Source: Magicicada septendecula (Eukaryota > Arthropoda > Insecta > Hemiptera > Cicadidae). From it: a stretch of 64,000 nucleotides of DNA. The first letter of the stretch is position 1; the number at the start of each line of letters is the position of its first letter. Positions 1 through 12,144 of the stretch are shown here, one piece after another. The notes beneath the pieces are model-generated. The model worked only from the letters and a program-made list of their open reading frames with translations. It searched no databases and was not told the DNA's origin. Made by a program: the position numbers and the translations under genes. The DNA lies in NCBI GenBank assembly GCA_034769895.1, contig JAWRYS010001452.1:248001-312000 (forward strand), written 5' to 3'.

Positions 1-120
1 CGTTTTTGTCTGGTTGCTTTCTTTACGACATCCTTTGAAAATTAGTCTTATTTGCTGCTTCATTTCTTCTTTATTTTTCTCGTGGTCCTTCTCCAGCTGT
101 TCCCTCAATTCTTCCTTCAA
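1..120 (-). CDS. ORF2 of array 1, N-terminal part only (cut by window edge)
   Basis: The first 120 bases encode the charged N-terminal region of ORF2 on the minus strand. They are the same as the N-terminal region of the ORF2 copy at 5026-5889. The remainder lies outside the window. Confidence 0.6.
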   Translation of the reverse strand, partial: MKEELREQLEKDHEKNKEEMKQQIRLIFKGCRKESNQTKT

Positions 121-533
121 TTCTTCGTTTCTTTGCTGAATTTCCTCATCAATCGTTGTTGTAATGTTTCATTATTCTTGTTAATGGTTTGTCTCAATTC
201 TTCCTTCTGTTTCTGAAAATTTTCCTCCTGTTTTTTAAAATTTTCACTTGTTTCTTCCTTCTGTTTCTGAAAATTTTCGTTTGTTTCTTTCTTCATTCCG
301 TCAAATTTATTGGTCATATTATTCATCATCTCCATTAATTTTAGTATGTTCGGGTCTCCTCTAACTTCTCCCTTGTCGCCCGCCTGTAATTCCATTTCTT
401 CGTCTTGTGTTGGTTCTGTTGTGGTTATTGTTGTCTCCACTTCTTCAATCGGTGCTCCTTCCTCTTCTTCCCCTCTATTTTCTTCCATCTCCTTCTCCTT
501 TGCCAACTTCTTTCCTAAATCTCTTGTGTGCAT
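117..533 (-). CDS. ORF1, coiled-coil gag-like protein, array 1 unit 1
   Basis: 138 residues beginning MHTRDLGKK at an ATG about 50 bases after the PBS. A basic start and an acidic Glu-rich stretch (residues 15-60) are followed by an RGDPN motif and then heptad-like repeats rich in K, E, Q and N (residues 70-138), which predict a coiled coil. There is no CCHC zinc knuckle. Charged coiled-coil N-termini of this kind occur in the Gag of some arthropod Gypsy-like elements, so a gag role is an inference from position and composition. The stop overlaps the ORF2 frame, so ORF1 and ORF2 may be one protein separated by a frameshift. The array-2 ORF1 is a diverged homologue. Confidence 0.6.
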   Translation of the reverse strand: MHTRDLGKKLAKEKEMEENRGEEEEGAPIEEVETTITTTEPTQDEEMELQAGDKGEVRGDPNILKLMEMMNNMTNKFDGMKKETNENFQKQKEETSENFKKQEENFQKQKEELRQTINKNNETLQQRLMRKFSKETKN

Positions 534-606
534 CCTGATCTCCTTTCGTGACCGCCGCTAGAACTTCCTATCTTCCTTTTTTCAAGCCCCATGTTGGGCG
601 CCAATT

Positions 607-3600
607 TATAACCTACCGTTCGCGAATGTCCTGACTACTTCAAGCCCCGCGATGGAAGCCAATTTATAACCAAACTCGTGTCTCGTGTCCCCTCGTATAC
701 CTCTGTAAAATATAACAGTGTGTCTGCGTGCGAAAATGTGTCTGTGTTTCTTACCACTGCGTCCTCGTACGGCGATGTACTTCACGATGTTTGGGCCCGT
801 AGCGAACGTACTGGGGACCAGGTATCGTGGTTCCCGATTTGAGTTTCAAACGTAGTGGATTATCTCCGTGTGGCGCCAAATTGTTTATAGAAAACAATTA
901 AAATGGTTTGCTTATCAATGTTCTATTTGAACGAGGCGACGAATTCAATCTGTCCCGCCCTTTCTCAATTTCGTGTCAATCGAGATAGCGGTTGCTGGAT
1001 TCGCTACTTGAGCGCTCGCCGTCGCATTGGAAACCTTCACTATACATTATATTTTTAAACATACACTTTGCTAATAGAAATAAGACACGAGTTAACACAC
1101 ACAGTATAAATTTATTATTAATTGGAAGTTAGTATTTTATAGACACAAGTTGTAATTAGTTTGTTCATATATAATTCTGCACCGGACAATTCTTTATAAG
1201 ACTCTTACTCAAGGTTAAACGATTGACTTTTGAATACAAATAAACAGTAATGGCGATTTATTTCGCCGATCAACAAATATTTTGGTCGACGTTTGTGGGT
1301 TGTTTGGATCACGTTAAAAGGTTCAGATGCAGTTACAACATTAAAAATACACAACTTTACAATGTTTTTTCCTTATGTAGGATAATGTGTAGTGGTAATT
1401 GTTTTGTTTAAGTGTCATACAAGATGTTTATAAGTCGTACATAAATATGAGTTTAGTTCTATAGTTAACAAAATTTTCAGTGATATAATTTTATGGATCA
1501 ATCCTTGTAAGAGAATAAAAATGATTTAGTGGTATTCAAAATACATTGAGAAATGGTCAAAGTGCGTTTATTTTTTGGAAGTTGAAATAATTTAACTGAT
1601 ACTTAACAGCCTTGCAGTACGGTATTATTCGGGATGAAGAGAAGGAAGGATTATGGCTTCAATATTGTTCCTGTGTACTTTATTCGATCTTCGGCATCTT
1701 TTTCACAGTGGGTTGGACTTATTTGGATATTTCATATTGAGTTAAACGTCTTCTCCCTCTGGAAATGGTATTCTGCATCCATCAGGCTTCTGTACTCTCA
1801 ATTTCTACACTTTGTTTTACTTCTAAGATGTCTCAAACGTTAAAATGTGTTGTACAGAGGATTCGCGTCTGGCTTGCGATAGCGTCACTTTCCAAGTAAA
1901 TGTATTTAACGGTAATTACCTCGTTAAACGGCCGTTCCCATGGTTACGTGTTTGCTCTCATTGGGTGAGCTCAATATTAGTACATTGTTATCAATTTTCG
2001 AATTTCTTTCAAATCTTCCCATATCTTCGGACTTTCTTCCTCCTCTTATCTTCCTTCTGAGTTAATATCTAAATGCACTGTCATTTATATTTTCTCACAA
2101 CGATTATTTTGGTACCCCACAATATTGGGTTTTATCAAGTTTTTTTAAGTTCACGATTAATTTCATACTTACTAATCACATTTCTTTGTTTATATAATTC
2201 CTTAATTTAATATTTGGTTTTAATAATAACTACTATTCATCCTTGATGAATTAGTCACATTGGATTTGTCCATTACATGGTGATTTTTATACAATTAGTA
2301 ATTGTTTATGTTTGACCGTTAGGCCTGTTTCACATTTAAGTAGCCATTACTGGATTTTTGTGGCTTCATACACAACATATTTCATTGAGTCCCAAATTGT
2401 TATTTTGCATTTATAATTAGGTTTAATGTATCTGGATGTGTTTTAATTAGTAACAACTGTGTTATTCAATCTTACTTGCTAATTATTTGCTATTCATTTC
2501 CAATATAAAATAAAACATCTAGGCCTATGGTCTGTATAACTCTTACAGCCATATCCATTTCATAACTAACAGTTTATATAATTCATTATTTCTTATTTGT
2601 TGTTCTGGTGCTAAACAATCTCACCTCTATTGAACTTTTACCATTAAACTCACCTTATAACATGGGTATTGGATACAAACTTATTTTCTAGTGCTTTTTT
2701 CTCTCCCTTCCATATTAACACCATCTAATTACTTTTCTTTGTGAAACACACCTTTAAACTTTTACAATACATTTTTAAGTTATAACAATATTCTTTACTA
2801 GTCATCACAGTGAATATCACTACTTAGTGTTCATTATTCACTGATTAAATGTTCTATCCTAAATACTATTCATTGCAACTTGTTAAATGTTATTGTTCAC
2901 TCTTAAAATTAAAACATATTGTTCACTCTTAAAACTAAAACATAAGTAATTTTACTAAGTCTTTACCTTAGCCTACTCTCCTCTTACTATTTGTATGATA
3001 GACAATATTTGTATTTATTTTTCACTAGCACTTTCTTAAATTATTTAGTGTTCATTATAATTTATTTAGTGTTTCTTTAGTATTATATCACTCTAGTATA
3101 AATCACTTTCACTAATTCAACTTCCATTTATTTCTCATCATTTTATTCTCTTTCTCTACACACTATCTATATAACATTATTAATATTGTATCTTTCTTAG
3201 TTAACAAATTACATATATCCCTAACTCTTTTGGTTAGTGTATTTTTATAAATTGTTTCATATTACTGACGGTTCATAATTGTCATTTTATCAATACTAAC
3301 ATTCATTAATAGTTTTGGTTCTTAACCGAATTTCATTGTCTTTATTACTTTGGGTTACATTATTTCTCCCTTTTCTGTTTTTCATTACTTGTCTAGTTTT
3401 CTTGATGCGTTTCATCTTGTTTTCTTCCTCATGGGTTTGTTCTCTCATGGTTTTCATTCTTCTTCTCCTTCCTTCGTCTTGTTTTCTTTATTTTGATTTC
3501 TTAGCTGGTTTCTCAACTGGTTTCTCAATTGGCCAATCTCTGGGGTTGGGTCAATGTCGTTTGTCTGTCAGTCTATCATTTTAGTTTCTTTGTTAATCAC

Positions 3601-3752
3601 TTTCAGTTTATTACACCTCCTCCTTCCATGATAATTACCTTTTATTTATTTTTTACTATCCACATAATTTATTTATTCAAACATAATATCATTTAGCATT
3701 TTTTATACATACTTATTGTTATCAAAATTTATCTGAATTTGGTGATGTTATA
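607..3752 (-). repeat. LTR, array 1 copy 1
   Basis: This is the lowest-coordinate LTR of the array. Its limits come from the primer-binding site at 586-603 and from the 5' LTR edge seen at 21048, where the same sequence meets unrelated hAT DNA. I see no gene in it. An additional decayed LTR-end/PBS-like cassette lies inside it around 640-672. Confidence 0.8.
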
Positions 3753-5025
3753 TAATGCTCTCCCACCAAAATTGATCATTTTATAAAACGTGATTCTAAG
3801 TTTGATGAAATTATCAATTGTATCGTATCATTTTCTTCTTAAACTCTCCTGCTTCTCACTCGATTTTTTATGCTTAATTCTGTATCTTTTATTTCCTTTC
3901 TCCTGATTCTTTTCTTCGTCATTTTTTCTTATTGCGAACTGGCTTATTGATTTTATATTATAAATTATTCCCTATAAATCTTATTTTCCCTAACTATCTT
4001 TACTCTGTAGTTGCAATCGATTCGGATGGGCTCTATTGGCTTACCTAACTCCGTCGTTCAAAACTACTCTTATTCTGAGATCAGGGGAACATCATCCCTG
4101 CTCAGTAAAATGATTGCTGGACTTATTCAACAGTCAATCTCAATTAATGAATCTTAAATATAGTCATCTCGTGACTCAACATAATAATAATAATCATAAC
4201 ATTTGTTGGGAATCTTTTACCTTTGTACTTCATTATTGCTCAGTTCGAGTCATATATTTTTTCATCTTTCTTTATAGATACTACTTGATAATACTTGAAG
4301 CATTGCTTTTTATTGATACAATTCACATTTTTATTCATTTTTAATTACTTTTCGTTTCATCTCAATTCATATTACAACTCTTAGAATGTTTGTTTTATTT
4401 ATTTCGTTTTTTGATCATTGGTTTTCTTAATCTTACTTCCATTTCTTTCTAAATAGTATTGGAAGTTGGTCATTTTGATTGATAGTATTTTTTTTTCATA
4501 ACTTTTTAAATATCCTAGTAAGTTAGTGTTTCTTACTAGTTGGGAATGTTTTTAGCTTATTCCTTTATAGTATGTTTTGCTTTTTTGTGCCTTACATTTT
4601 GGCTAAAGATTATTGTAACTTAATCTTATTTTGTTAGGAATGTTTTGTAACTTCACTCCATTATTATTAATTTTTATTCAAAGATTATAGTAAGTTATTG
4701 TTTTTTACTTTATGTGGATTCTTGGTAATTTTATTTCTCCCTTTTTTATGATTGGTCTAAAATATTCTCGAATTATCTGTGTAAGCTGTCCTTACATAAC
4801 TTTTTTGAATTTTGAAATTCATTTTTTATATATATTTTTTCATTATTATTTATCAGTAAACTTTCTTGCTGAGATTATTCTTCCTTTTTATTCCAACTAA
4901 CTTGGTGGGCCTTTTTAAATTGAATTCTTTTCAATTAAGTTTGATCGTCATAGTACTTTTTAAACTACTTAGGTAGGTTATCATGAAATCAGTCCCCTTT
5001 TCCTCGGCGTTTATCTTCACTTGGT

Positions 5026-5889
5026 TTACCCATGGTCCATCATTTCCTCTGCATTTGTGGTTCGGATAACCTTGGTGTATAGAACTATTTTCTTCCTTGT
5101 TATATAGGTTTTTTCTGTTTTGTACCATGATTCTTCTAATATCATATGTTCAGTGGTAACCATGACTGCTTCCCTCATTTTATTACGTGTTTCTTTATTC
5201 AGCATTTCTATTTCTAGTATACTCAAGTGTGTTAGATACCTTCTTGATTTGTGACACCCTATCTTCTTGTGAGTCCTGTCAATTTTGTGTGATTTCCATT
5301 TTCTTATTGATTTGTTGAAGTTTTCCTCTGCTGGTTGGTTGTGAATTCCTTCTATAATTTCTTTCAAGGTCCTCCTACAATCTTTATATCTCATTAATTT
5401 GCTTTGGTCGGTAAGGGGTAAATTGAACACATCAATTAGTCCGTTCTTCATCATCTCCACTTCTTCTCTTGTTTTTAGTAGTTTCTTTTTATATATTTTT
5501 CCTATTTCCTTTGTTTTCTTGATCTTCTTAATTATTCGGTTCTTCTTTACTCTTCTCAGGTTGGTTTTTGTGTGCTTAATTTTCTCATTGTTTTTGTTAT
5601 CTTTATTCCCAGAAAACAATACTACTTTGTCTTCTTTATTCTTCATTTCTCCATTGATACCGTCAGAAGTGTTGTATAGTGTTTCATTCAATTGTGTGAA
5701 ACCACTATCTACTGTTTCATCAAGTTGATCTGCTGGGTATCTTGTCTCTTCCCATTTTTTATTCATCTCCGTTTTTGTCTGGTTGCTTTCTTTACGACAT
5801 CCTTTGAAAATTAGTCTTATTTGCTGCTTCATTTCTTCTTTATTTTTCTCGTGGTCCTTCTCCAGCTGTTCCCTCAATTCTTCCTTCAA
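5026..5889 (-). CDS. ORF2, conserved retroelement protein of unknown function, array 1 unit 2
   Basis: About 287 residues in a frame overlapping the end of ORF1. The frame has no ATG near its start (it opens at a TTG) and is open about 45 bases further upstream, as expected for frameshift expression or a broken gag. The N-terminal third is Lys/Glu-rich coiled coil. The middle contains a basic run (KKIKKTKEIGKIYKKK) and then TREEVEMMKNGLIDVFNLPL. The C-terminus ends VIRTTNAEEMMDHG. The middle and C-terminal motifs recur in the array-2 ORF2, so the protein is conserved between two families. No enzyme motif is recognised. Confidence 0.55.
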   Translation of the reverse strand: MKEELREQLEKDHEKNKEEMKQQIRLIFKGCRKESNQTKTEMNKKWEETRYPADQLDETVDSGFTQLNETLYNTSDGINGEMKNKEDKVVLFSGNKDNKNNEKIKHTKTNLRRVKKNRIIKKIKKTKEIGKIYKKKLLKTREEVEMMKNGLIDVFNLPLTDQSKLMRYKDCRRTLKEIIEGIHNQPAEENFNKSIRKWKSHKIDRTHKKIGCHKSRRYLTHLSILEIEMLNKETRNKMREAVMVTTEHMILEESWYKTEKTYITRKKIVLYTKVIRTTNAEEMMDHG

Positions 5890-6302
5890 TTCTTCGTTTC
5901 TTTGCTGAATTTCCTCATCAATCGTTGTTGTAATGTTTCATTATTCTTGTTAATGGTTTGTCTCAATTCTTCCTTCTGTTTCTGAAAATTTTCCTCCTGT
6001 TTTTTAAAATTTTCACTTGTTTCTTCCTTCTGTTTCTGAAAATTTTCGTTTGTTTCTTTCTTCATTCCGTCAAATTTATTGGTCATATTATTCATCATCT
6101 CCATTAATTTTAGTATGTTCGGGTCTCCTCTAACTTCTCCCTTGTCGCCCGCCTGTAATTCCATTTCTTCGTCTTGTGTTGGTTCTGTTGTGGTTATTGT
6201 TGTCTCCACTTCTTCAATCGGTGCTCCTTCCTCTTCTTCCCCTCTATTTTCTTCCATCTCCTTCTCCTTTGCCAACTTCTTTCCTAAATCTCTTGTGTGC
6301 AT
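5886..6302 (-). CDS. ORF1, array 1 unit 2
   Basis: Protein identical to the ORF1 at 117-533. Its last 4 bases overlap the opening of the ORF2 frame. Confidence 0.6.
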   Translation of the reverse strand: MHTRDLGKKLAKEKEMEENRGEEEEGAPIEEVETTITTTEPTQDEEMELQAGDKGEVRGDPNILKLMEMMNNMTNKFDGMKKETNENFQKQKEETSENFKKQEENFQKQKEELRQTINKNNETLQQRLMRKFSKETKN

Positions 6303-6375
6303 CCTGATCTCCTTTCGTGACCGCCGCTAGAACTTCCTATCTTCCTTTTTTCAAGCCCCATGTTGGGCGCCAATT

Positions 6376-9300
6376 TATAACCTACCGTTCGCGAATGTCC
6401 TGACTACTTCAAGCCCCGCGATGGAAGCCAATTTATAACCAAACTCGTGTCTCGTGTCCCCTCGTATACCTCTGTAAAATATAACAGTGTGTCTGCGTGC
6501 GAAAATGTGTCTGTGTTTCTTACCACTGCGTCCTCGTACGGCGATGTACTTCACGATGTTTGGGCCCGTAGCGAACGTACTGGGGACCAGGTATCGTGGT
6601 TCCCGATTTGAGTTTCAAACGTAGTGGATTATCTCCGGGTGGCGCCAAATTATTTATAGAAAACAATTAAAATGGTTTGCTTATCAATGTTCTATTTGAA
6701 CGAGGCGACGAATTCAATCTGTCCCGCCCTTTCTCAATTTCGTGTCAATCGAGATAGCGGTTGCTGGATTCGCTACTTGAGCGCTCGCCGTCGCATTGGA
6801 AACCTTCACTATACATTATATTTTTAAACATACACTTTGCTAATAGAAATAAGACACGAGTTAACACACACAGTATAAATTTATTATTAATTGGAAGTTA
6901 GTATTTTATAGACACAAGTTGTAATTAGTTTGTTCATATATAATTCTGCACCGGACAATTCTTTATAAGACTCTTACTCAAGGTTAAACGATTGACTTTT
7001 GAATACAAATAAACAGTAATGGCGATTTATTTCGCCGATCAACAAATATTTTGGTCGACGTTTGTGGGTTGTTTGGATCACGTTAAAAGGTTCAGATGCA
7101 GTTACAACATTAAAAATACACAACTTTACAATGTTTTTTCCTTATGTAGGATAATGTGTAGTGGTAATTGTTTTGTTTAAGTGTCATACAAGATGTTTAT
7201 AAGTCGTACATAAATATGAGTTTAGTTCTATAGTTAACAAAATTTTCAGTGATATAATTTTATGGATCAATCCTTGTAAGAGAATAAAAATGATTTAGTG
7301 GTATTCAAAATACATTGAGAAATGGTCAAAGTGCGTTTATTTTTTGGAAGTTGAAATAATTTAACTGATACTTAACAGCCTTGCAGTACGGTATTATTCG
7401 GGATGAAGAGAAGGAAGGATTATGGCTTCAATATTGTTCCTGTGTACTTTATTCGATCTTCGGCATCTTTTTCACAGTGGGTTGGACTTATTTGGATATT
7501 TCATATTGAGTTAAACGTCTTCTCCCTCTGGAAATGGTATTCTGCATCCATCAGGCTTCTGTACTCTCAATTTCTACACTTTGTTTTACTTCTAAGATGT
7601 CTCAAACGTTAAAATGTGTTGTACAGAGGATTCGCGTCTGGCTTGCGATAGCGTCACTTTCCAAGTAAATGTATTTAACGGTAATTACCTCGTTAAACGG
7701 CCGTTCCCATGGTTACGTGTTTGCTCTCATTGGGTGAGCTCAATATTAGTACATTGTTATCAATTTTCGAATTTCTTTCAAATCTTCCCATATCTTCGGA
7801 CTTTCTTCCTCCTCTTATCTTCCTTCTGAGTTAATATCTAAATGCACTGTCATTTATATTTTCTCACAACGATTATTTTGGTACCCCACAATATTGGGTT
7901 TTATCAAGTTTTTTTAAGTTCACGATTAATTTCATACTTACTAATCACATTTCTTTGTTTATATAATTCCTTAATTTAATATTTGGTTTTAATAATAACT
8001 ACTATTCATCCTTGATGAATTAGTCACATTGGATTTGTCCATTACATGGTGATTTTTATACAATTAGTAATTGTTTATGTTTGACCGTTAGGCCTGTTTC
8101 ACATTTAAGTAGCCATTACTGGATTTTTGTGGCTTCATACACAACATATTTCATTGAGTCCCAAATTGTTATTTTGCATTTATAATTAGGTTTAATGTAT
8201 CTGGATGTGTTTTAATTAGTAACAACTGTGTTATTCAATCTTACTTGCTAATTATTTGCTATTCATTTCCAATATAAAATAAAACATCTAGGCCTATGGT
8301 CTGTATAACTCTTACAGCCATATCCATTTCATAACTAACAGTTTATATAATTCATTATTTCTTATTTGTTGTTCTGGTGCTAAACAATCTCACCTCTATT
8401 GAACTTTTTCCATTATACTCACTTTATAACATGGGTATTGGATACAAACTTATTTTCTAATGCTTTTTTCTCTCCCTTCCATATTAACACCATCTAATTA
8501 CTTTTCTTTGTGAAACACACCTTTAAACTTTTACAATACATTTTTAAGTTATAACAATATTCTTTACTAGTCATCACAGTGAATATCACTACTTAGTGTT
8601 CATTATTCACTGATTAAATGTTCTATCCTAAATACTATTCATTGCAACTTGTTAAATGTTATTGTTCACTCTTAAAATTAAAACATATTGTTCACTCTTA
8701 AAACTAAAACATAAGTAATTTTACTAAGTCTTTACCTTAGCCTACTCTCCTCTTACTATTTGTATGATAGACAATATTTGTATTTATTTTTCACTAGCAC
8801 TTTCTTAAATTATTTAGTGTTCATTATAATTTATTTAGTGTTTCTTTAGTATTATATCACTCTAGTATAAATCACTTTCACTAATTCAACTTCCATTTAT
8901 TTCTCATCATTTTATTCTCTTTCTCTACACACTATCTATATAACATTATTAATATTGTGTCTTTCTTAGTTAACAAATTACATATATCCCTAACTCTTTT
9001 GGTTAGTGTATTTTTATACATTGTTTCATATTACTGACGGTTCATAATTGTCATTTTATCAATACTAACATTCATTAATAGTTTTGGTTCTTAACCGAAT
9101 TTCATTGTCTTTATTACTTTGGGTTACATTATTTCTCCCTTTTCTGTTTTTCATTACTTGTCTAGTTTTCTTGATGCGTTTCATCTTGTTTTCTTCCTCA
9201 TGGGTTTGTTCTCTCTTGGTTTTCATTCTTCTTCTCCTTCCTTCGTCTTGTTTTCTTTATTTTGATTTCTTAGCTGGTTTCTCAACTGGTTTCTCAATTG

Positions 9301-9521
9301 GCCAATCTCTGGGGTTGGGTCAATGTCGTTTGTCTGTCAGTCTATCATTTTAGTTTCTTTGTTAATCACTTTCAGTTTATTACACCTCCTCCTTCCATGA
9401 TAATTACCTTTTATTTATTTTTTACTATCCACATAATTTATTTATTCAAACATAATATCATTTAGCATTTTTTATACATACTTATTGTTATCAAAATTTA
9501 TCTGAATTTGGTGATGTTATA
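6376..9521 (-). repeat. LTR, array 1 copy 2
   Basis: Nearly identical to copy 1, with a few substitutions (for example around 8407 and 9220). It is non-coding apart from short chance ORFs conserved only because the copies are young. Confidence 0.8.
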
Positions 9522-10794
9522 TAATGCTCTCCCACCAAAATTGATCATTTTATAAAACGTGATTCTAAGTTTGATGAAATTATCAATTGTATCGTATCAT
9601 TTTCTTCTTAAACTCTCCTGCTTCTCACTCGATTTTTTATGCTTAATTCTGTATCTTTTATTTCCTTTCTCCTGATTCTTTTCTTCGTCATTTTTTCTTA
9701 TTGCGAACTGGCTTATTGATTTTATATTATAAATTATTCCCTATAAATCTTATTTTCCCTAACTATCTTTACTCTGTAGTTGCAATCGATTCGGATGGGC
9801 TCTATTGGCTTACCTAACTGCGTCGTTCAAAACTACTCTTATTCTGAGATCAGGGGAACATCATCCCTGCTCAGTAAAATGATTGCTGGACTTATTCAAC
9901 AGTCAATCTCAATTAATGAATCTTAAATATAGTCATCTCGTGACTCAACATAATAATAATAATCATAACATTTGTTGGGAATCTTTTACCTTTGTACTTC
10001 ATTATTGCTCAGTTCGAGTCATATATTTTTTCATCTTTCTTTATAGATACTACTTGATAATACTTGAAGCATTGCTTTTTATTGATACAATTCACATTTT
10101 TATTCATTTTTAATTACTTTTCGTTTCATCTCAATTCATATTACAACTCTTAGAATGTTTGTTTTATTTATTTCGTTTTTTGATCATTGGTTTTCTTAAT
10201 CTTACTTCCATTTCTTTCTAAATAGTATTGGAAGTTGGTCATTTTGATTGATAGTATTTTTTTTTCATAACTTTTTAAATATCCTAGTAAGTTAGTGTTT
10301 CTTACTAGTTGGGAATGTTTTTAGCTTATTCCTTTATAGTATGTTTTGCTTTTTTGTGCCTTACATTTTGGCTAAAGATTATTGTAACTTAATCTTATTT
10401 TGTTAGGAATGTTTTGTAACTTCACTCCATTATTATTAATTTTTATTCAAAGATTATAGTAAGTTATTGTTTTTTACTTTATGTGGATTCTTGGTAATTT
10501 TATTTCTCCCTTTTTTATGATTGGTCTAAAATATTCTCGAATTATCTGTGTAAGCTGTCCTTACATAACTTTTTTGAATTTTGAAATTCATTTTTTATAT
10601 ATATTTTTTCATTATTATTTATCAGTAAACTTTCTTGCTGAGATTATTCTTCCTTTTTATTCCAACTAACTTGGTGGGCCTTTTTAAATTGAATTCTTTT
10701 CAATTAAGTTTGATCGTCATAGTACTTTTTAAACTACTTAGGTAGGTTATCATGAAATCAGTCCCCTTTTCCTCGGCGTTTATCTTCACTTGGT

Positions 10795-11658
10795 TTACCC
10801 ATGGTCCATCATTTCCTCTGCATTTGTGGTTCGGATAACCTTGGTGTATAGAACTATTTTCTTCCTTGTTATATAGGTTTCTTCTGTTTTGTACCATGAT
10901 TCTTCTAATATCATATGTTCAGTGGTAACCATGACTGCTTCCCTCATTTTATTACGTGTTTCTTTATTCAGCATTTCTATTTCTAGTATACTCAAGTGTG
11001 TTAGATACCTTCTTGATTTGTGACACCCTATCTTGTTGTGAGTCCTGTCAATTTTGTGTGATTTCCATTTTCTTATTGATTTGTTGAAGTTTTCCTCTGC
11101 TGGTTGGTTGTGAATTCCTTCTATAATTTCTTTCAAGGTCCTCCTACAATCTTTATATCTCATTAATTTGCTTTGGTCGGTAAGGGGTAAATTGAACACA
11201 TCAATTAGTCCGTTCTTCATCATCTCCACTTCTTCTCTTGTTTTTAGTAGTTTCTTTTTATATATTTTTCCTATTTCCTTTGTTTTCTTGATCTTCTTAA
11301 TTATTCGGTTCTTCTTTACTCTTCTCAGGTTGGTTTTTGTGTGCTTAATTTTCTCATTGTTTTTGTTATCTTTATTCCCAGAAAACAATACACCTTTGTC
11401 TTCTTTATTCTTCATTTCTCCATTGATACCGTCAGAAGTGTTGTATAGTGTTTCATTCAATTGTGTGAAACCACTATCTACTGTTTCATCAAGTTGATCT
11501 GCTGGGTATCTTGTCTCTTCCCATTTTTTATTCATCTCCGTTTTTGTCTGGTTGCTTTCTTTACGACATCCTTTGAAAATTAGTCTTATTTGCTGCTTCA
11601 TTTCTTCTTTATTTTTCTCGTGGTCCTTCTCCAGCTGTTCCCTCAATTCTTCCTTCAA
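10795..11658 (-). CDS. ORF2, array 1 unit 3
   Basis: Differs from the 5026-5889 copy by single residues (V to G in EDKVVLF, K to N in THKKIG, K to E in TEKTYI). All substitutions keep the frame open. Confidence 0.55.
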   Translation of the reverse strand: MKEELREQLEKDHEKNKEEMKQQIRLIFKGCRKESNQTKTEMNKKWEETRYPADQLDETVDSGFTQLNETLYNTSDGINGEMKNKEDKGVLFSGNKDNKNNEKIKHTKTNLRRVKKNRIIKKIKKTKEIGKIYKKKLLKTREEVEMMKNGLIDVFNLPLTDQSKLMRYKDCRRTLKEIIEGIHNQPAEENFNKSIRKWKSHKIDRTHNKIGCHKSRRYLTHLSILEIEMLNKETRNKMREAVMVTTEHMILEESWYKTEETYITRKKIVLYTKVIRTTNAEEMMDHG

Positions 11659-12071
11659 TTCTTCGTTTCTTTGCTGAATTTCCTCATCAATCGTTGTTGT
11701 AATGTTTCATTATTCTTGTTAATGGTTTGTCTCAATTCTTCCTTCTGTTTCTGAAAATTGTCCTCCTGTTTTTTAAAATTTTCACTTGTTTCTTCCTTCT
11801 GTTTCTGAAAATTTTCGTTTGTTTCTTTCTTCATTCCGTCAAATTTATTGGTCATATTATTCATCATCTCCATTAATTTTAGTATATTCGGGTCTCCTCT
11901 AACTTCTCCCTTGTCGCCCGCCTGTAATTCCATTTCTTCGTCTTGTGTCGGTTCTGTTGTGGTTATTGTTGTCTCCACTTCTTCAATCGGTGCTCCTTCC
12001 TCTTCTTCCCCTCTATTTTCTTCCATCTCCTTCTCCTTTGCCAACTTCTTTCCTAAATCTCTTGTGTGCAT
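11655..12071 (-). CDS. ORF1, array 1 unit 3
   Basis: 138 residues with one change from unit 1 (E to D in KQEENFQ). Same overlap with ORF2. Confidence 0.6.
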   Translation of the reverse strand: MHTRDLGKKLAKEKEMEENRGEEEEGAPIEEVETTITTTEPTQDEEMELQAGDKGEVRGDPNILKLMEMMNNMTNKFDGMKKETNENFQKQKEETSENFKKQEDNFQKQKEELRQTINKNNETLQQRLMRKFSKETKN

Positions 12072-12144
12072 CCTGATCTCCTTTCGTGACCGCCGCTAGA
12101 ACTTCGTATCTTCCTTTTTTCAAGCCCCATGTTGGGCGCCAATT

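Noticed and set aside
310..561. Plus-strand open frames opposite the array ORF1 and ORF2 copies (and similar hydrophobic frames in the LTRs, such as 3315-3584)
   Set aside because: They are reverse-strand shadows of A/G-rich coding sequence or T-rich LTR DNA. They have no domain and are repeated only because the array is young.
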